A DNA stretch of 64,000 nt, taken from positions 744,001 through 808,000 of the forward strand of contig JANEZZ010001497.1 of assembly GCA_026122225.1 (NCBI GenBank). The letters are read 5' to 3'. Origin of the DNA: Heloderma charlesbogerti. Its lineage: Eukaryota; Chordata; Lepidosauria; Squamata; Helodermatidae. Under the pieces are notes generated by a model, which was not told the DNA's origin, searched no databases, and saw only the letters and a program-made list of their open reading frames with translations. Shown here piece by piece: positions 34,288-46,112 of the stretch. Position numbers and translations under genes: made by a program. Every line of letters begins with the position of its first letter. Within the stretch, counting starts at the first letter, position 1.

Positions 34288-35862
34288 AAGGTGGAAGAAA
34301 AAGTAAGTGGACTGGAGCGGCGAGTGTCGACCCTCTGGGGAATAAGAGAACACGAAGAGTTCTTGGACAGAATGGGGGAACTACAGCAGCAAAGGGAAGA
34401 CCAGAAGCTTGAAGTGCAACAGCAAGATGAGGCAGTGGGAAATGCTGAGGTGAGGAAAAATGGAATAGAGGATACTCCTTGGAAAAGGGTGACAGTTAGG
34501 AGAAGAAGAACTAGACGCCACACTGCACCAGTGGAAGCAGTGGAGCTGTGGAACAGATTCCAGGTACTTGCAGATGAGACTGGAAGACAGCCTGCAGAGG
34601 AAGAATCACAGGGGAACCTGCATGAGAGTGAGCAAGAGGCTGAAGGTCAGTCAAACAGAGGCGATGAAACACAGGCCTACAAGAAGAAGAAGAGAAGAGT
34701 GGTAGTAGTGGGAGACTCCTTGCTGCGTGGGATCAAGACCCAAGTATGTCGCGAAGACCCGTGGACTCGCCAGGTATGTTGTCTCCCAGGAGGACAGATT
34801 AGAGACGTGACTGAAAGGTTGCCTGCACTCATAAAGCCCACTGATAGGTATCCCTTTCTTCTCATCCATGTGGGAACTAATGATACTGCCAAGCAGAGCC
34901 ATGAAGAAATCACATCAGACTTTGAAGCTTTGGGAAGGAAACTCAAGAACTTTGGGGCCCAGATAGTTTTCTCATTCATCCTTCCAGTAGTTAGAAGAGG
35001 GATAGAAAGGGAATGAAAAATACTCCGGGTGAATGACTGGCTATGAAGGTGGTGTCAGCGTGAGAGATTTGGATTCTGGGACCATGGGCTATACTTCCTG
35101 GAAGATGGGCTGTTGGCTAGGGACGGGTTGCACCTCACAAAGAATGGGAAGAATGTGTTTGGCCACAGCATGAAGAACTTCATCAGGAGGGCTTTGAACT
35201 GAATCCTACGGGGAAGGGAGATGTAATGTTGGGGGTAACAATGGACATAGGTGCATGCACTGCAAAGGAGAGAACAGCTCTGATAGCGCCCAATAATAGT
35301 CTTCAGACACATGTAGGAAGAAAGCCAGACTATGAAGCACATGGTCTTCGATGTCTATATACTAATGTCCAGAGTATGGGAAACAAACAGAACGAACTTG
35401 AACTCTTAATACAAGAGGGAAATTATGACCTGATAGGTATAACTGAGACTTGGTGGGATGACTCTCATGACTGGAATACAGCAATGGAAGGATATAACTT
35501 GTTCAAAAAGAACAGGAGGAACAGAAAGGGAGGTGGGGTTGCACTGTATGTGAAAAATACATATCTCTGCACAGAAATACAGGAGCTTGGTAGCCCCATC
35601 AAGAGCATCTGGGTTGAAATAATTGGAGCAAAGAATAAAAGGAACCTGGTGGTCAGAGTCTACTACCAGCCACCCAATCAAGGAAAAGAGCAGGATGATA
35701 CTTATGAAAAGCAAATAGCCAATGTTTTAAGGAAGCATGATGTAGTAGTCATGGGGGACTTCAATTTCCCCGATATTGGTTGGGAGACAAATTCTGCAAA
35801 ACATGGCCCCTCCAGGAAATTCCTGACTTGTGTGGTGGATAACTTCCTCCTACAGAAAGTAG
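34288..35862 (+). mobile_element. CR1 LINE, ORF1 and endonuclease (5' half)
   Basis: ORF1 (about 34270-35016) encodes a coiled, glutamine-rich N-terminal part and a C-terminal SGNH-type esterase region with GDSLLRG and HVGTND motifs. ORF2 starts near 35226 with an endonuclease: [30 protein letters not shown] and [11 protein letters not shown]. It is interrupted by the PH element at 35863 and continues at 36588. This is the most complete CR1 in the window. Confidence 0.88.
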
Positions 35863-36587
35863 TAGGGGTGGACGAAAGTCCCTTACCTGTCGTCGAAGGA
35901 CGTTCGTGGTGGGGGGGAGGCGCTTTGCTGCTCCCCCCGCGAAGTTCAGGCCGGGGCGGGGAGGCTTCCCGCCTCGCCCCAGCTGAAATTCAGGCTGGGG
36001 GGGGGCCTCCCGCCTCGCCTGGCCATGAACGCGAAAGTTTAAAAAACAAAACAAAAACGCCCCCTGATAGGCTACGTGACAATTCACGTAGCCTATCACG
36101 GCTAGATCTGCAAAGTCAGCCGTGATAGGCTACGTCAATCATCATGTAGCCTATCACGGGTGACTTTAAAAAAAAAAAAAAAGCGTGTACGGATAATGGC
36201 GGCCCCCATAGGGAGCCGCCATTCGCGTTCCTTATTTAGTCGCTGTAGTCTACGTAAATGTTTACGTAGACTACGGCGAAAATAAGGGCAACGCAAATAG
36301 CATCATGTAGCCTATCAGGGGGCGTGTTTTTTTTTTTCTTTCATTGGAATGGCGGCAGCGGCAGCCGGTCGAAAGACCGGCTGCCGCTCTCGCCCCGCTC
36401 GAACACCCGCCGAACCGCTGGCCGGACCTGCCGCCAGGAGGGACATTCGGCGAAGGTAAGTCCCGTCCCGGGGGGGTGCGGGGTGCGGGGGGGTGCGGAG
36501 GATTTCTCCCCGAAACTTGTTCGGGGGGCCGAACACATTGGCGCTCGGCCCCCCGAAGTTTCGGGGAGATATTCTCCGCCATCCCTA
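35863..36587. mobile_element. PH element 23, inside CR1
   Basis: It runs from TAGGGGTGGACGAAAGTCCC to TTCTCCGCCATCCCTA with a perfect duplication, GAAAGTAG (35855-35862 and 36588-36595). The central palindrome is half deleted near 36300. Confidence 0.92.
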
Positions 36588-38942
36588 GAAAGTAGAGGAA
36601 GGAAAAAGAGGATGGGCTATCCTTGACTTAATCCTATCCAACAGAGATGACTTACTGGATACAGTAGCAGTTACATGAACTCTGGGGGAAAGCGACCATG
36701 TTGTACTTGGTTCTAAGGGAAGCAAAAGCTGAGTGTAGTCAAACGCGTACCCTGGATTTTAGGAAACCTGATTTTCATAAACTCAGAACAATGATCAGTA
36801 AGGTGCCATGGCAAGCGATGCTAACGAGAAAAGGAGTCCAAGATGGGTGGGAGCGTTTAAAAAAGGGAATTCTCAAGGCACAATCACAAACAATTCCAAC
36901 AAGAAGAAAAGGTGGAAGACAACAGAAGAAGCCAATGTGGCTTCACAAAAAGCTTAGGGATGACCTGAAAACAAAAAAAGGACACATATAGGAAGTGGAA
37001 AGAAGGCCAAGTAGCAAAGGAAGAGTACAGGCAGGTAGCACAGAATTGCAGGGATGGCGTCAGGAAGGCTAAAGCTGAGAATGAGCTGAGGTTCATTTTT
37101 AGCAAGGGATGCTAAAAACAACAAAAAGGCTTTCTTCAACTACGTGCATAGTAAAAGGCAGAGGAAAGAAATGGTGGTTCAGCTATTAAATAAGGATCGC
37201 AAAATGATAACAGATGACAAAGAAGAGGCAGAGGTGCTCAGTTCCTACTTTGGCTCAGTCTTCTCCCAAAAGAGGGTCTATGACCCCCCCTGGCAAAGGC
37301 AAAGTACAGGCTGAAGGGGCAGGATTGCAGCTTGAGATCGATAGGCATATGTTCAAGGAACACCTCATGACTTTGAATGAGTTCAAATCTCCAGGGCCAG
37401 ATGAACTGCATCCTAGAGTCATAAAGGAACTGGCAGAAGAACTCTCAGAACCACTGTCTATTCTCTTGGAGAAATCATGGAGGACGGGGGAAGTGCCAGA
37501 TGACTGGAGGAGGGCTAACGTTGTCCCTATCTCCAAAAAGGGTAAAAAGGAGGAATCTGGGAACTACAGACCAGTCAGTCTGACATCAATCCCTGGGAAA
37601 ATTCTGGAGCAGATGATAAAGGAATCCATCTGGAAGCACCTTGACAACAATGCCGTGATTACTCGAAGCCAACATGGATTTGTCGAAAACAAGTCCTGCC
37701 AGACAAATCTGATCTCATTTTTTGATCAAGTCACCTCCCTTGTAGACCATGGGAATGCTGTAGACATCATATACCTCGACTTCAGCAAAGCTTTCGGCAA
37801 AGTGCCCCATGATCTCCTGATGAGCAAAGTAGCTCAAAGTGGGCTAGATGAAACAACGATCCGGTGGATCCACAGTTGGCTACAGAATTGGACTCAAGGA
37901 GTGCTTCTCAATGGGACCTTCTCAAACTGGGGAGAGGTAACAAGTGGGGTACCGCAGGGCTCAGTCCTGGGCCCAGTGCTCTTCAACATTTTTATTAATG
38001 ACTTGGAGGAGGAGGTGCAGGGAATGCTGATTAAATTTGCAGATGACACAAAATTGGGCGGGATAGCTAATGTTTGGAAGACAGAAACAAAATTCAAAGT
38101 GATCTGGATAGACTGGAGCGCTGGGCAGAAAACAACAGAATGACATTTCATAGGGATAAATGCCAAGTTCTGCACCTAGGAAAAAGAAACCAAATGCACA
38201 GTTACAAGATGGGGGATACGTGCCTCAACCACACTACAAGCGAGAAGGATCTTGGAATTGTTGTCTATCACAAGCTGAATATGAGCCAACAATGTGATGT
38301 GGCTGCAAAAAAGGCAAATGCTCTTTTGGGCTACATTAATAGAAGCATAGCTTCCAAATCCCGGGAAGTACTAGTTCCCGGGAAGTACTGAGTACTAGTA
38401 ACTCAGCACTGGTTAGGCCTCATCTGGAGTACTGTGTCCAGTTCTGGGCACCACACTTGAAGAAGGATCCAGACCAACTGGAGAGGGTTCAGAAGAGGGC
38501 AACAAAGATGATCAGGGGACTGGAAACAAAGCCCTATGAAGAGAGACTGAAAGAACTGGGCATGTTTAGCCTTGAGACGAGAAGACTGACGGGAGATATG
38601 ATAGCACTCTTCAAGTACTTGAAAGGTTGTCACAGAGAAGAAGGCCAGGATCTCTTCTTGATCATCCCAGAGTGCAGGACACAGAAGAATGGGCTCAAGT
38701 GACAGGAAGCCAGATTCCGGCTGAACATCAGGAAAAACTTCCTGAGTGTAAGAGCAATACGACAATGGAACCAATTACCTGGGGAGGTGGTGGGCTCTCC
38801 CACACTGGAGGCCTTCAAGACGAGGCTGGACAGCCATTTGTCAGGGATGCTCTGACTTGGATTCCTGCACTGAGCAGGGGGTTGGACTCAATGGCCTTGT
38901 AGGCCCCTTCCAACCCTACTATTCTATGATTCTATGATTCTA
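36588..38942 (+). mobile_element. CR1 LINE, reverse transcriptase and 3' end
   Basis: ORF 37214-38143 encodes most of the reverse transcriptase: [56 protein letters not shown] and the FADDTKLGG active site. Frame breaks occur near 38090 and 38391. The 3' end is the usual CR1 ATTCTATGATTCTATGATTC repeat. Together with 34288-35862 this makes a nearly full-length but inactive element. Confidence 0.9.
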
Positions 38943-39400
38943 TTGATCTTACATTCCAGGTTCCTAAACAATATTGTTCTTTACGGCATCGGATTTTCTT
39001 TTCACCACCGGACACATCCACAGCTGAGTGTCCTTTCGGCTTTGGCTCAGCTGCTTCACTCTTTCTGGCGCTACTTGGAAATACCCTCTGCTATTCCCCA
39101 GTACTATATTGCACACCTTCCGACCTGAGGGGCTCATCTTCTGGCGTCATAGCTTTTAGCCTTGTGATACATTCCATGGGTTTTTCTTGGCAAGAATACT
39201 GGAGTGGGTTGCCATGTCCTTCTCCAGTGGACCACATTTTGTCAGAACTCTCTGCCATGACCTGACCATCTTGGGTGGCCTGCATGGCATAGCTTCACTG
39301 AGTTACGCAAGCCCCTTCGCCACAACAATGCAGTGATCCATGAAAGGGGGAGTACACTATAAAGCCTAACAAAAGATAAACCTTTGTTGTTGTTGTTCTT
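38943..39400 (-). mobile_element. RTE-BovB LINE fragment
   Basis: It contains TTTCTTGGCAAGAATACTGG and CCACACGGA-like text characteristic of the BovB 5' and linker region, read on the minus strand. It has no open frame. It directly follows the CR1 tail. Confidence 0.6.
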
Positions 39401-39413
39401 GTATATCTACATC

Positions 39414-39654
39414 ATTCAAAGGATGCATCTGGTAAGACTCTGTCATCACAGGTGCTTGTAAATATCTGGATACAAATAAATATCTTCAAATATTTGAATA
39501 GTCCCTACATTAGCCTTCTGCAACCTGCAGCCTTCCAGATGTTTTGGGCTACAACACCCAGCATTCTTGACCATTGGTCATGCCGGCTGGGCCTGATGGG
39601 AGTTGAAGTCCAAAACCTTTGGAGGGAACCATTTGGGGAAGGGATCTTCTTCAA
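39414..39654. repeat. Inverted repeat, right arm
   Basis: This is the reverse-complement partner of 1-242, about 39 kb away. Part of it (near 39525-39620) resembles a dispersed repeat also seen at 56018-56163. The rest has no other match that I can see in the window. Confidence 0.6.
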
Positions 39655-39997
39655 CACCACAAAACATACACAACTGTTTTACATTCATTCATATTCATTG
39701 CTGTGAACATATTTCATATTATTAAAATGTTATATGGTACTCCAGTACTAAAGAAAACCCCAACTCTTTAAAAGAACTGCAATAATTTCTCAAACGATAC
39801 ACCTTTTTGGTGGGAAAACACTTCAGTGTTTTGTTCTTGCTTTGTTTCCAAAGCCATTCATCATAGTTTGCTGTCTTGTTTGGCCTTGATCTCTTTTAAC
39901 TAGAGCTGCAATGTGAATTGATTAAGCAATTACATTTCTGAGGCTGGTTTTTAAAACAGGGCCTGACTAATCAGGCACTGCTCCCGGGGGACCACAA

Positions 39998-41465
39998 ATG
40001 CACCCTGGAAAAAGGCAGTGGGATTTGCCAAGTATGTGCTCAGGACCAGCCCTTAAATCTAACAGTGGGCTGTGTAGCAACAGACAATGCCTCCAACTAC
40101 CTAAAAGCAGCCCGCATCACACGGCTAAACCACATTCACTTGTGGTGCATTCCAGATTGAGCAACACGTCTCCTAAAATAGGCAAGCTACTTAAGGTGGC
40201 CCGATCCATTTGCACCCACTTCAGGCAGTCCTGCTCAGCAATGGAGGCAATCGGCGCCATCCAACGTAGCCATGGCCTTCCAGAACACAAATTCATTTTG
40301 GATGTATGCACACGCTGGAACAGCACATTGCATATGCTTCAGAGACTCTGTGAGCAGAGATCAGCTATAAACGACTACATTACTGAGAAACAACACCACT
40401 CCAAATTTTTTGTCACACCACATTCGTGGCTCTGGATGCAAGACCTGGTGGACATTTTAAACATATTTGATGAATGCACAACGCTACTGAGTGCAGACTA
40501 TGCCACACTGGGCCACGTTCTACCTGTGCTAAAGATTATAGAGGGGGTGCTGAGAAAACGCCATGCTGAGCTTGTGAGCGCACCAGTGCTGTAGGCAGTC
40601 AAGTCCCCAATCCTGCAGTTAGGCTTGCTGAATTCCTTCTGCAGGAGCTGGGCACCAACAAACACATCACTTTGATGAGGGGGGACATGAAATACATTGC
40701 TGCTGCATTCCTTGAACCACGGTTCCGGGATAGCACAACAAGGGCGGTGCTGCCAAACCAGAACCCTGACTTCCAAAGTGTAAAAACCTATTTGACAGAG
40801 AAAGTCATGGAGCGCTGCCACAACCAGAGAGATGTGCTGGATGAGAAGGAGCTGGGGAAGAGTGAGGCTAGTAGGACTACTACCTCCCCTGAAGATAATA
40901 TCTGCAGCAGTAGCACCATCACCAGCAGGAGGGGCAATGATGACGCCACAGCAGCTGCACCACCAACACAACATACAGACACAGGGGCATCTTGTCGAAA
41001 GTTCTATTTGTACTCCTCAATGGTAGTGGAGCTCGGTGTAAGTGGGAGCAGGCAGGGGGAATGTGCCAAAGCAGCCAGGAAAGGATCAGCTTATGATGTG
41101 GCTATCCAGGAACTGGAAGCTTATGCCAGAGAGAGTTTCTCGGGAACGCAGAGCAGCCCAGAGAGTGATCCTCTCCTATACTGGGAGACAAAACGTGGAG
41201 TTTGGCCAAATCTGCCCAAAGTCACCATTTGGCATCTATCTTGCCCTCCCTCGAGTGTGTCCTCTGAAAGGCTTTTCTCCACCACTGGCAACATTGTCAC
41301 CACCCACTGAAGCAGACTCACAACAGAACATGTCTCCACCCTTGCCTTCATACGCTCCAACAGGGGATGGATTCGCGAGCAGCACCTCCCTCCACCACCA
41401 CCAGCTGTCAGCAGAGTAGAGCAGTCATCAAGTGACGAGGAGGACCGCTGGGATGTTGATACTGC
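39998..41465 (+). pseudogene. Decayed hAT transposase gene
   Basis: Broken frames encode an hAT-superfamily transposase. The first part has a CQVC remnant of a BED-type finger joined directly to ATDNASNYLKAA, which suggests an internal deletion of the segment between DNA-binding and catalytic regions. Then come FILDVCTRWNSTLHMLQRL, a helical insert, and EPRFRD. The C-terminal dimerisation region is clear: DPLLYWETKRGVWPNLPK, PPSSVSSERLFSTTGN, then, after a stop, LAFIRSNRGWI. There are in-frame stops at about 40592 and 41308. It is related to Ac/ZBED-like transposases. A TACATCCCTA end at 41672 resembles the PH termini, so this may be kin to the enzyme that moved them, but that link is an inference. 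Confidence 0.75.
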
Positions 41466-42007
41466 TGCTAATGTGAGCCAGAGTTCTGAATCATGTAATT
41501 GTGAGTGTGGTCACACTGAGGTGTTCCTCAGGACATTGTCCAAGCAAGCAGTCCCTGTCTGGCCTGGGCAGAGCCCAAAGCACTGGCGATATGTGGCAGA
41601 GCTTTATAATAACTCACCTGCAGAGTCCAGTTGCGCTGCCCCACTGTGTGTGGCGGACTATGCAACAGCGTACATCCCTACTACACACACACAGAGTTTT
41701 CTATGCATCCCAGTGTACTTCGCTATCGACTGTATATGTGCATCTTTACCCCTCTGAATGTTAGTATGATTCTGATTCCCCAAATGTATGTATAGTTCTA
41801 ATTCTCTTGATGTGTGCTTTTAATTCATTTTAAATTCTTCTTTCATAAATCAAGGAATTGCTTTCAAAGACCTTGTTGTGGTCTCTCTCTGGACTCCCTC
41901 AGCTTTGGGGTTTTCCTAAGCACCGAGAGTTCTATGTGAAAAGATCCCTCTGGTATGCGTCTAGTTTACATGTATGATATGCACCTCCACGTAAAATAAA
42001 GCATACT

Positions 42008-42140
42008 TCATAGAATCATAGAATCATAGGGTTGGAAGGGGCCTACAAGGCCATCAAGTCCAACCCCCTGCTCAATGCAGGAATCCAAGTCAGAGCATCC
42101 CTGACAGATGGCTGTCCAGCCTCATCTTGAATGCATTCAT
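42008..42140 (-). mobile_element. CR1 LINE 3' end
   Basis: The ATAGAATCATAGAATCATAG repeat and the following GGGTTGGAAGGGGCCTAC are a minus-strand CR1 tail. Bases 41682-42007 before it and 42141-42530 after it hold no recognised feature. Confidence 0.85.
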
Positions 42141-42532
42141 TCATAACGTCAGGGATGCTGACTGACCATCTCCCTATGAGGGAAGCTTACAGCAGCTGGG
42201 CTTGTTTGGCTGGGAAAGCATTCTTGTTGTGGTTAACAGTAAGCAAACACAGAGATCATTGTGTACAATGATCTAGATTTTAAAAATTATATCTGTGGAC
42301 TTGAACCAAGGAATTGTTACTTTTTTTAAAAAAAGAACTTTATATACAAACAGAACAGATCAAAACAAAACACAGAAACAATTGTAACGTTGGGCTGGGC
42401 ACTGGCTGGCTGCAGGCCTCAGTTCATAGGAGGATGCAGTTCCCGCTTTATGGCCTCCACCCTTCTTTGAAGGTCATCACCTTTGTGTAGAAAGAGAAGA
42501 ATAAACCACAATGGTAATATGCATCTTGTAGG

Positions 42533-42660
42533 GTTGGCGGAGAATTTCTTACCCACCCCATAAGTAGGTAAGTTGCCAGGGTTAGGTTAAAGGGAAGGAA
42601 GAGCTGGGGTCCCCTCCCCACTACACTCTTAGTTTCTCATTTTTCCAATCTTAAATTTGG
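42533..42660. mobile_element. PH-like terminus, isolated
   Basis: TAGGGTTGGCGGAGAATTTC is a typical PH terminus, followed within 40 bases by a TAGGTAAGTT motif. The rest does not match the hairpin interior. It may be a terminus of a different relative, perhaps of the autonomous type. Confidence 0.45.
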
Positions 42661-42875
42661 TTCATCCCACCATTTGGGAATCGTTCCAACTTGAAGTTTG
42701 GTTCATCCCAAACTGTAAGGTTTTCTTTTTTAAAATGCCTGAACATACATATGCATTTTTGTGTCAATTTCTCCAAATCTATGCATTTTTGTTCGCACAT
42801 TTGCCCAATATACACATTTTTGCATATATTGCCTTCCGTGCCTCTCTCAGCATGGGAAAGGGACTCAGTCATTGC

Positions 42876-43968
42876 TAGGGATGAATGGGTGTCCCCCTAT
42901 CTGGGTTCTCAGGGTGCCAATCCAGCCCCTGCCCCAACTCACGTGTCCCTGGACCTGTGCTTGAGCCCCACGCCTACTTGCCAAGCTGCCCACACTTACT
43001 CGGGCCCTGTCTGTCTGTGCCACAATTGCCATGTTGTGAAAAAACATGGTGATTGCAAAAATGCGCACATAGACTTATATGCAAAATGGTGCCATGAATC
43101 GCCCACATATGCAAGATTACAGATGTGAATAGGCTAGGCATGTAAGGACTGTATAAAATCTGCACTGTCAGTGTTTTGCAGATTGTCAGGCACCTTTTGT
43201 TCTGTCATCCGCCCACAGACGGATGCGAATATCTTTTTTTCGTCATGTGGAAATATACAGAAATGATTATGTAAATATTTATGTGAGTATTTACATAATT
43301 TACTTCACTACGTAACATTTAGTGTACTGTCCCCAAATCCATTCAGCGTTTCCTCAGTAGAAACTTACATATTTTCCTACGGATTTATATATGCAAATTT
43401 CAGGAAAGTAAAAAATCATCCGAAAGCCCACGGACTCCACACAGCCTGAAGAGGCTCTCTCCGCAGTGGATTCTGCAGGACGGATTCTTAGAACAAAGCC
43501 CCATGAAGCCCTTAAACAAAGCCCTATGAAGAGAGATGGAAAGAACTGGGCATGTTTACCCTTGAGAAGATTGAGGGAAGATAGGATAGCACTCTACAAG
43601 TACTTGAAAGGTTGTCACAGAGAGGAAGGCCAGGATCTCTTCTCGATCATCCCAGAGTGGAGGATGATGAAGAATGGGCTCAAGTTACAGTAAGCCAGAT
43701 TCCGGCTGAACATCAGGAAAAATTTCCTGACTGTTAGAGCAATGCGACAATGAAACCAATTCCCTAGGGAGGTAGTGGGCTCTCCCACACTGGAGGCATT
43801 CAAGATGAGGCTGGACAGCCATCTGTCAGGGATGCTCTGACTTGGATTCCTGCATTGAGCAGGGGGTTGGACTCGATGGTCTTGTAGGCCCCTTCCAACC
43901 CTACTATTCTATGATTCTATGAAATCTGAGCTCATTTTAATCCATCTCGAATTTCTCCAGCATCCCTA
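42876..43968. mobile_element. Non-autonomous hAT-like element of the 25072 family, with CR1 inside
   Basis: It starts TAGGGATGAATGGGTG and ends CCAGCATCCCTA. The left 300 bases resemble 25072-25613. A CR1 fragment occupies about 43490-43921. No clean target-site duplication is seen. Confidence 0.5.
43490..43921 (+). mobile_element. CR1 LINE 3' end
   Basis: It matches 38510-38942, including the segment encoding [20 protein letters not shown], and ends in ATTCTATGATTCTATG. It is inactive. Bases 43969-44734 that follow hold no feature I can name. Confidence 0.85.
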
Positions 43969-44734
43969 GAATGGGCTATTTACATCTGTAATCTTGCATA
44001 TATGAACGATTCACGGCCCATATATCTACACAAATATATATACACTACACAAATAGATTTGGCTGTTTCTGGGAAGAGCTGTTGCTCCTCCTAACACCTG
44101 CTAAGCACCGTACTTTGTGTGGGAGATTTTGTGCCCAGAGGGGTGGAGCACCCCAGGTGAACGGACTTGGCAGCTGATCTTCCCAGCATGGCCAAGTCTA
44201 CCTCCATCTGCATCCTTGCTGTTGTCTCCAAACTGAGATAGGAGATAACAGCAAGACTTTCACCAGAGGAGGAGGCGATTCTTCTAGGCAGGGGTGTTTG
44301 GAATCCAAGTCCTGCTCCCTGGAGGAATCCAAAGAGGCTCTGTGGGCCATATGGGGAACCCATGTGTGTTGGAGGTTCCCTTCCATGCCCTTTTCAGTTT
44401 CCTATCCAGACATTGATGAAGCTGAGAGAGGTTGATGTTTGACCACATGACTCTATTGCACACCCACATACAATTTTCTGGGCCTAAATGGCTCATGCTG
44501 CATGCCAGCCATCAAATTTTGATTGCCTCATGTCACATACTGTCAAATGTTGGTAGGTGGTTCAAAATGGATGGATGTGAATTGTTGATATCAGTTACAA
44601 TCTCCTGAGAATATCCACCACACTTTTAGTGCCCCGTTTTCCTGTAATGTTCATGGGCAAGCAAAATGATCCAGGGGCTGGAGCAACTCCTCAGTTGGGA
44701 CAAGCTGCAGCATCTGGGACAGTTTCACTCAGAA

Positions 44735-45300
44735 AAAAGGTAAGCAAGGAGAGACATGATAGAGGTGTACAGAATTATGCATGGTGTGTAGAAAATGGAT
44801 ACAGGGACATTTTTCACCCTCTCTCACTAGAGCCTGCAGTCATCCCATGAAGCTGGCTGGTAGGAGATTTAGGATGGATGAAAGGATGTTCTTCTTCACA
44901 CAGCACAAAGTTAAAATATGAAATTCACCACTACAACATGTAGTGATGACCACCAATTTGGATGGCTTTAAAAGGGGGATTGGACAAATTTCTGGAGGAG
45001 AAGGTTAACAATGGCTACAAGTCCTGGTGGATATATGCTATCTCCAGTACTAGAGGCAGTTGCTGGGGATCATGGGTAGGAGGGTGCTGTTGTGCTCATG
45101 TCTTGCTTGTAGGACTCCTGATGGCTATATGCTAACTTAAGTATCAGAGGTAGTATCCTTCTGTATACCAGTTGCTGGGGAACATGAATGGAAGGGTTCT
45201 ATCATAGGTTCCCAAAAGGAGGCTGCTTGGCCATTGTGTGAACAGAAAATTGGACTAGATAGACCCTTTCTCTGATCCAGCATGGCAGTTCTTCCACTTA
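44735..45300 (+). mobile_element. CR1 LINE 3' region
   Basis: The plus-strand order of the same 3' region as 46599-47100 is seen, ending near GATCCAGCATGGCAGTTCTT. Several internal duplications are visible near 45060-45190. It is non-coding. Confidence 0.65.
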
Positions 45301-45945
45301 AGGATGGGCATACAAGCAAACCTGAAGTTGTCAAAGTTCCCCAAATTCCACTTTGATGGTTGTTCCATTTCATGTCCATATCAGGTTGTAATTGTTGCTT
45401 TTTTCCCCCTGTTCACATGAAAATGCATGCATATTTTCATGCATCTTGCCCTTAAATATACTCATCAACTATTCACATGTTTGCAAAATTTTCATTCTTC
45501 TCCTGTTGATTAAAGCATGTTTCCCTGCATTGTTTCAGAAGTACAGGTTTCGCATGCACAGTTTTAAAAAATATATTCATGCTGTCTAATGCAGTTTTTG
45601 GGTCCATGACTTGTAAGCTCCAAAATGAACAGACTTTGACCACAGCTTGCATTTGAGATCATGTTAAGTCTAGAAGGTGCAAACTGGTTGAATCTTGATG
45701 AAAAATGAACTGAAATGAATTTCTCATACATCCCTGTTTCTGTTCTTATATTTCCAATGCAGTGAATTGTGGATATATTTTCAGGTTAATGTTCTGTATT
45801 ACAGGTTAATGTACTGTAGGATACGTCTTTTGTCTTGCACTCCATGTCTTCTTAATGAGTAATGAACCAAGCGTTTTTGCCATCACATCCATTGCATCAG
45901 GATCATTCATGCACAAGGTTTACGTGTCAGTATACTGCAGAGTAA

Positions 45946-45953
45946 TATAAATA
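45946..45953 (+). promoter_or_regulatory. TATA box of the beta-defensin gene
   Basis: TATAAATA lies 102 bases upstream of the first ATG, which leaves room for a 5' untranslated leader of roughly 75 bases. The surrounding 200 bases are conserved in two other places in the window (about 8160-8400 and 26950-28700). Such conservation around a TATA motif supports a promoter rather than a chance match. Confidence 0.65.
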
Positions 45954-46054
45954 GGTGGCCATTCAGCCTTTTGGAAGACAGAGAACTTTCAGAGCCCTCT
46001 ACCTCAGTTCTTTTGCCTTGCTTTCCAACGTGAAATCCCAGTCAACCTTCAACA

Positions 46055-46112
46055 ATGCCGATGGGCTGGCTTTTCATTGCTGTCCTTTCAGGGGTGGTCT
46101 TGCTTTTTTCAG
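46055..46112 (+). CDS. Beta-defensin exon 1: signal peptide
   Basis: The exon encodes 19 residues plus one base of a split Gly codon. The peptide begins Met-Pro-Met-Gly-Trp and continues as an uninterrupted hydrophobic core ([14 protein letters not shown]), as expected for a cleavable secretion signal. It ends at a strong donor (CAG|GTAAGG). I chose the first ATG at 46055; a second in-frame ATG at 46061 is also possible. The spare base joins the two bases at the start of the 54754 exon to make Gly. Confidence 0.75.

Noticed and set aside
34270..35016. Esterase-like 248-residue protein as a host gene
   Set aside because: It sits directly before a CR1 endonuclease, and the same sequence recurs as a fragment at 12655-13087. 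It is CR1 ORF1.
37214..38143. Intact reverse transcriptase as a domesticated gene
   Set aside because: It is the RT part of a CR1 with a CR1 3' tail and frame breaks on both sides, so it is an ordinary dead LINE.
41672..41681. TACATCCCTA as the definite right end of the hAT transposase element
   Set aside because: No matching left terminus or 8-bp duplication was found, and the following sequence with a late AATAAA could still belong to the element. It is kept only as a hint.
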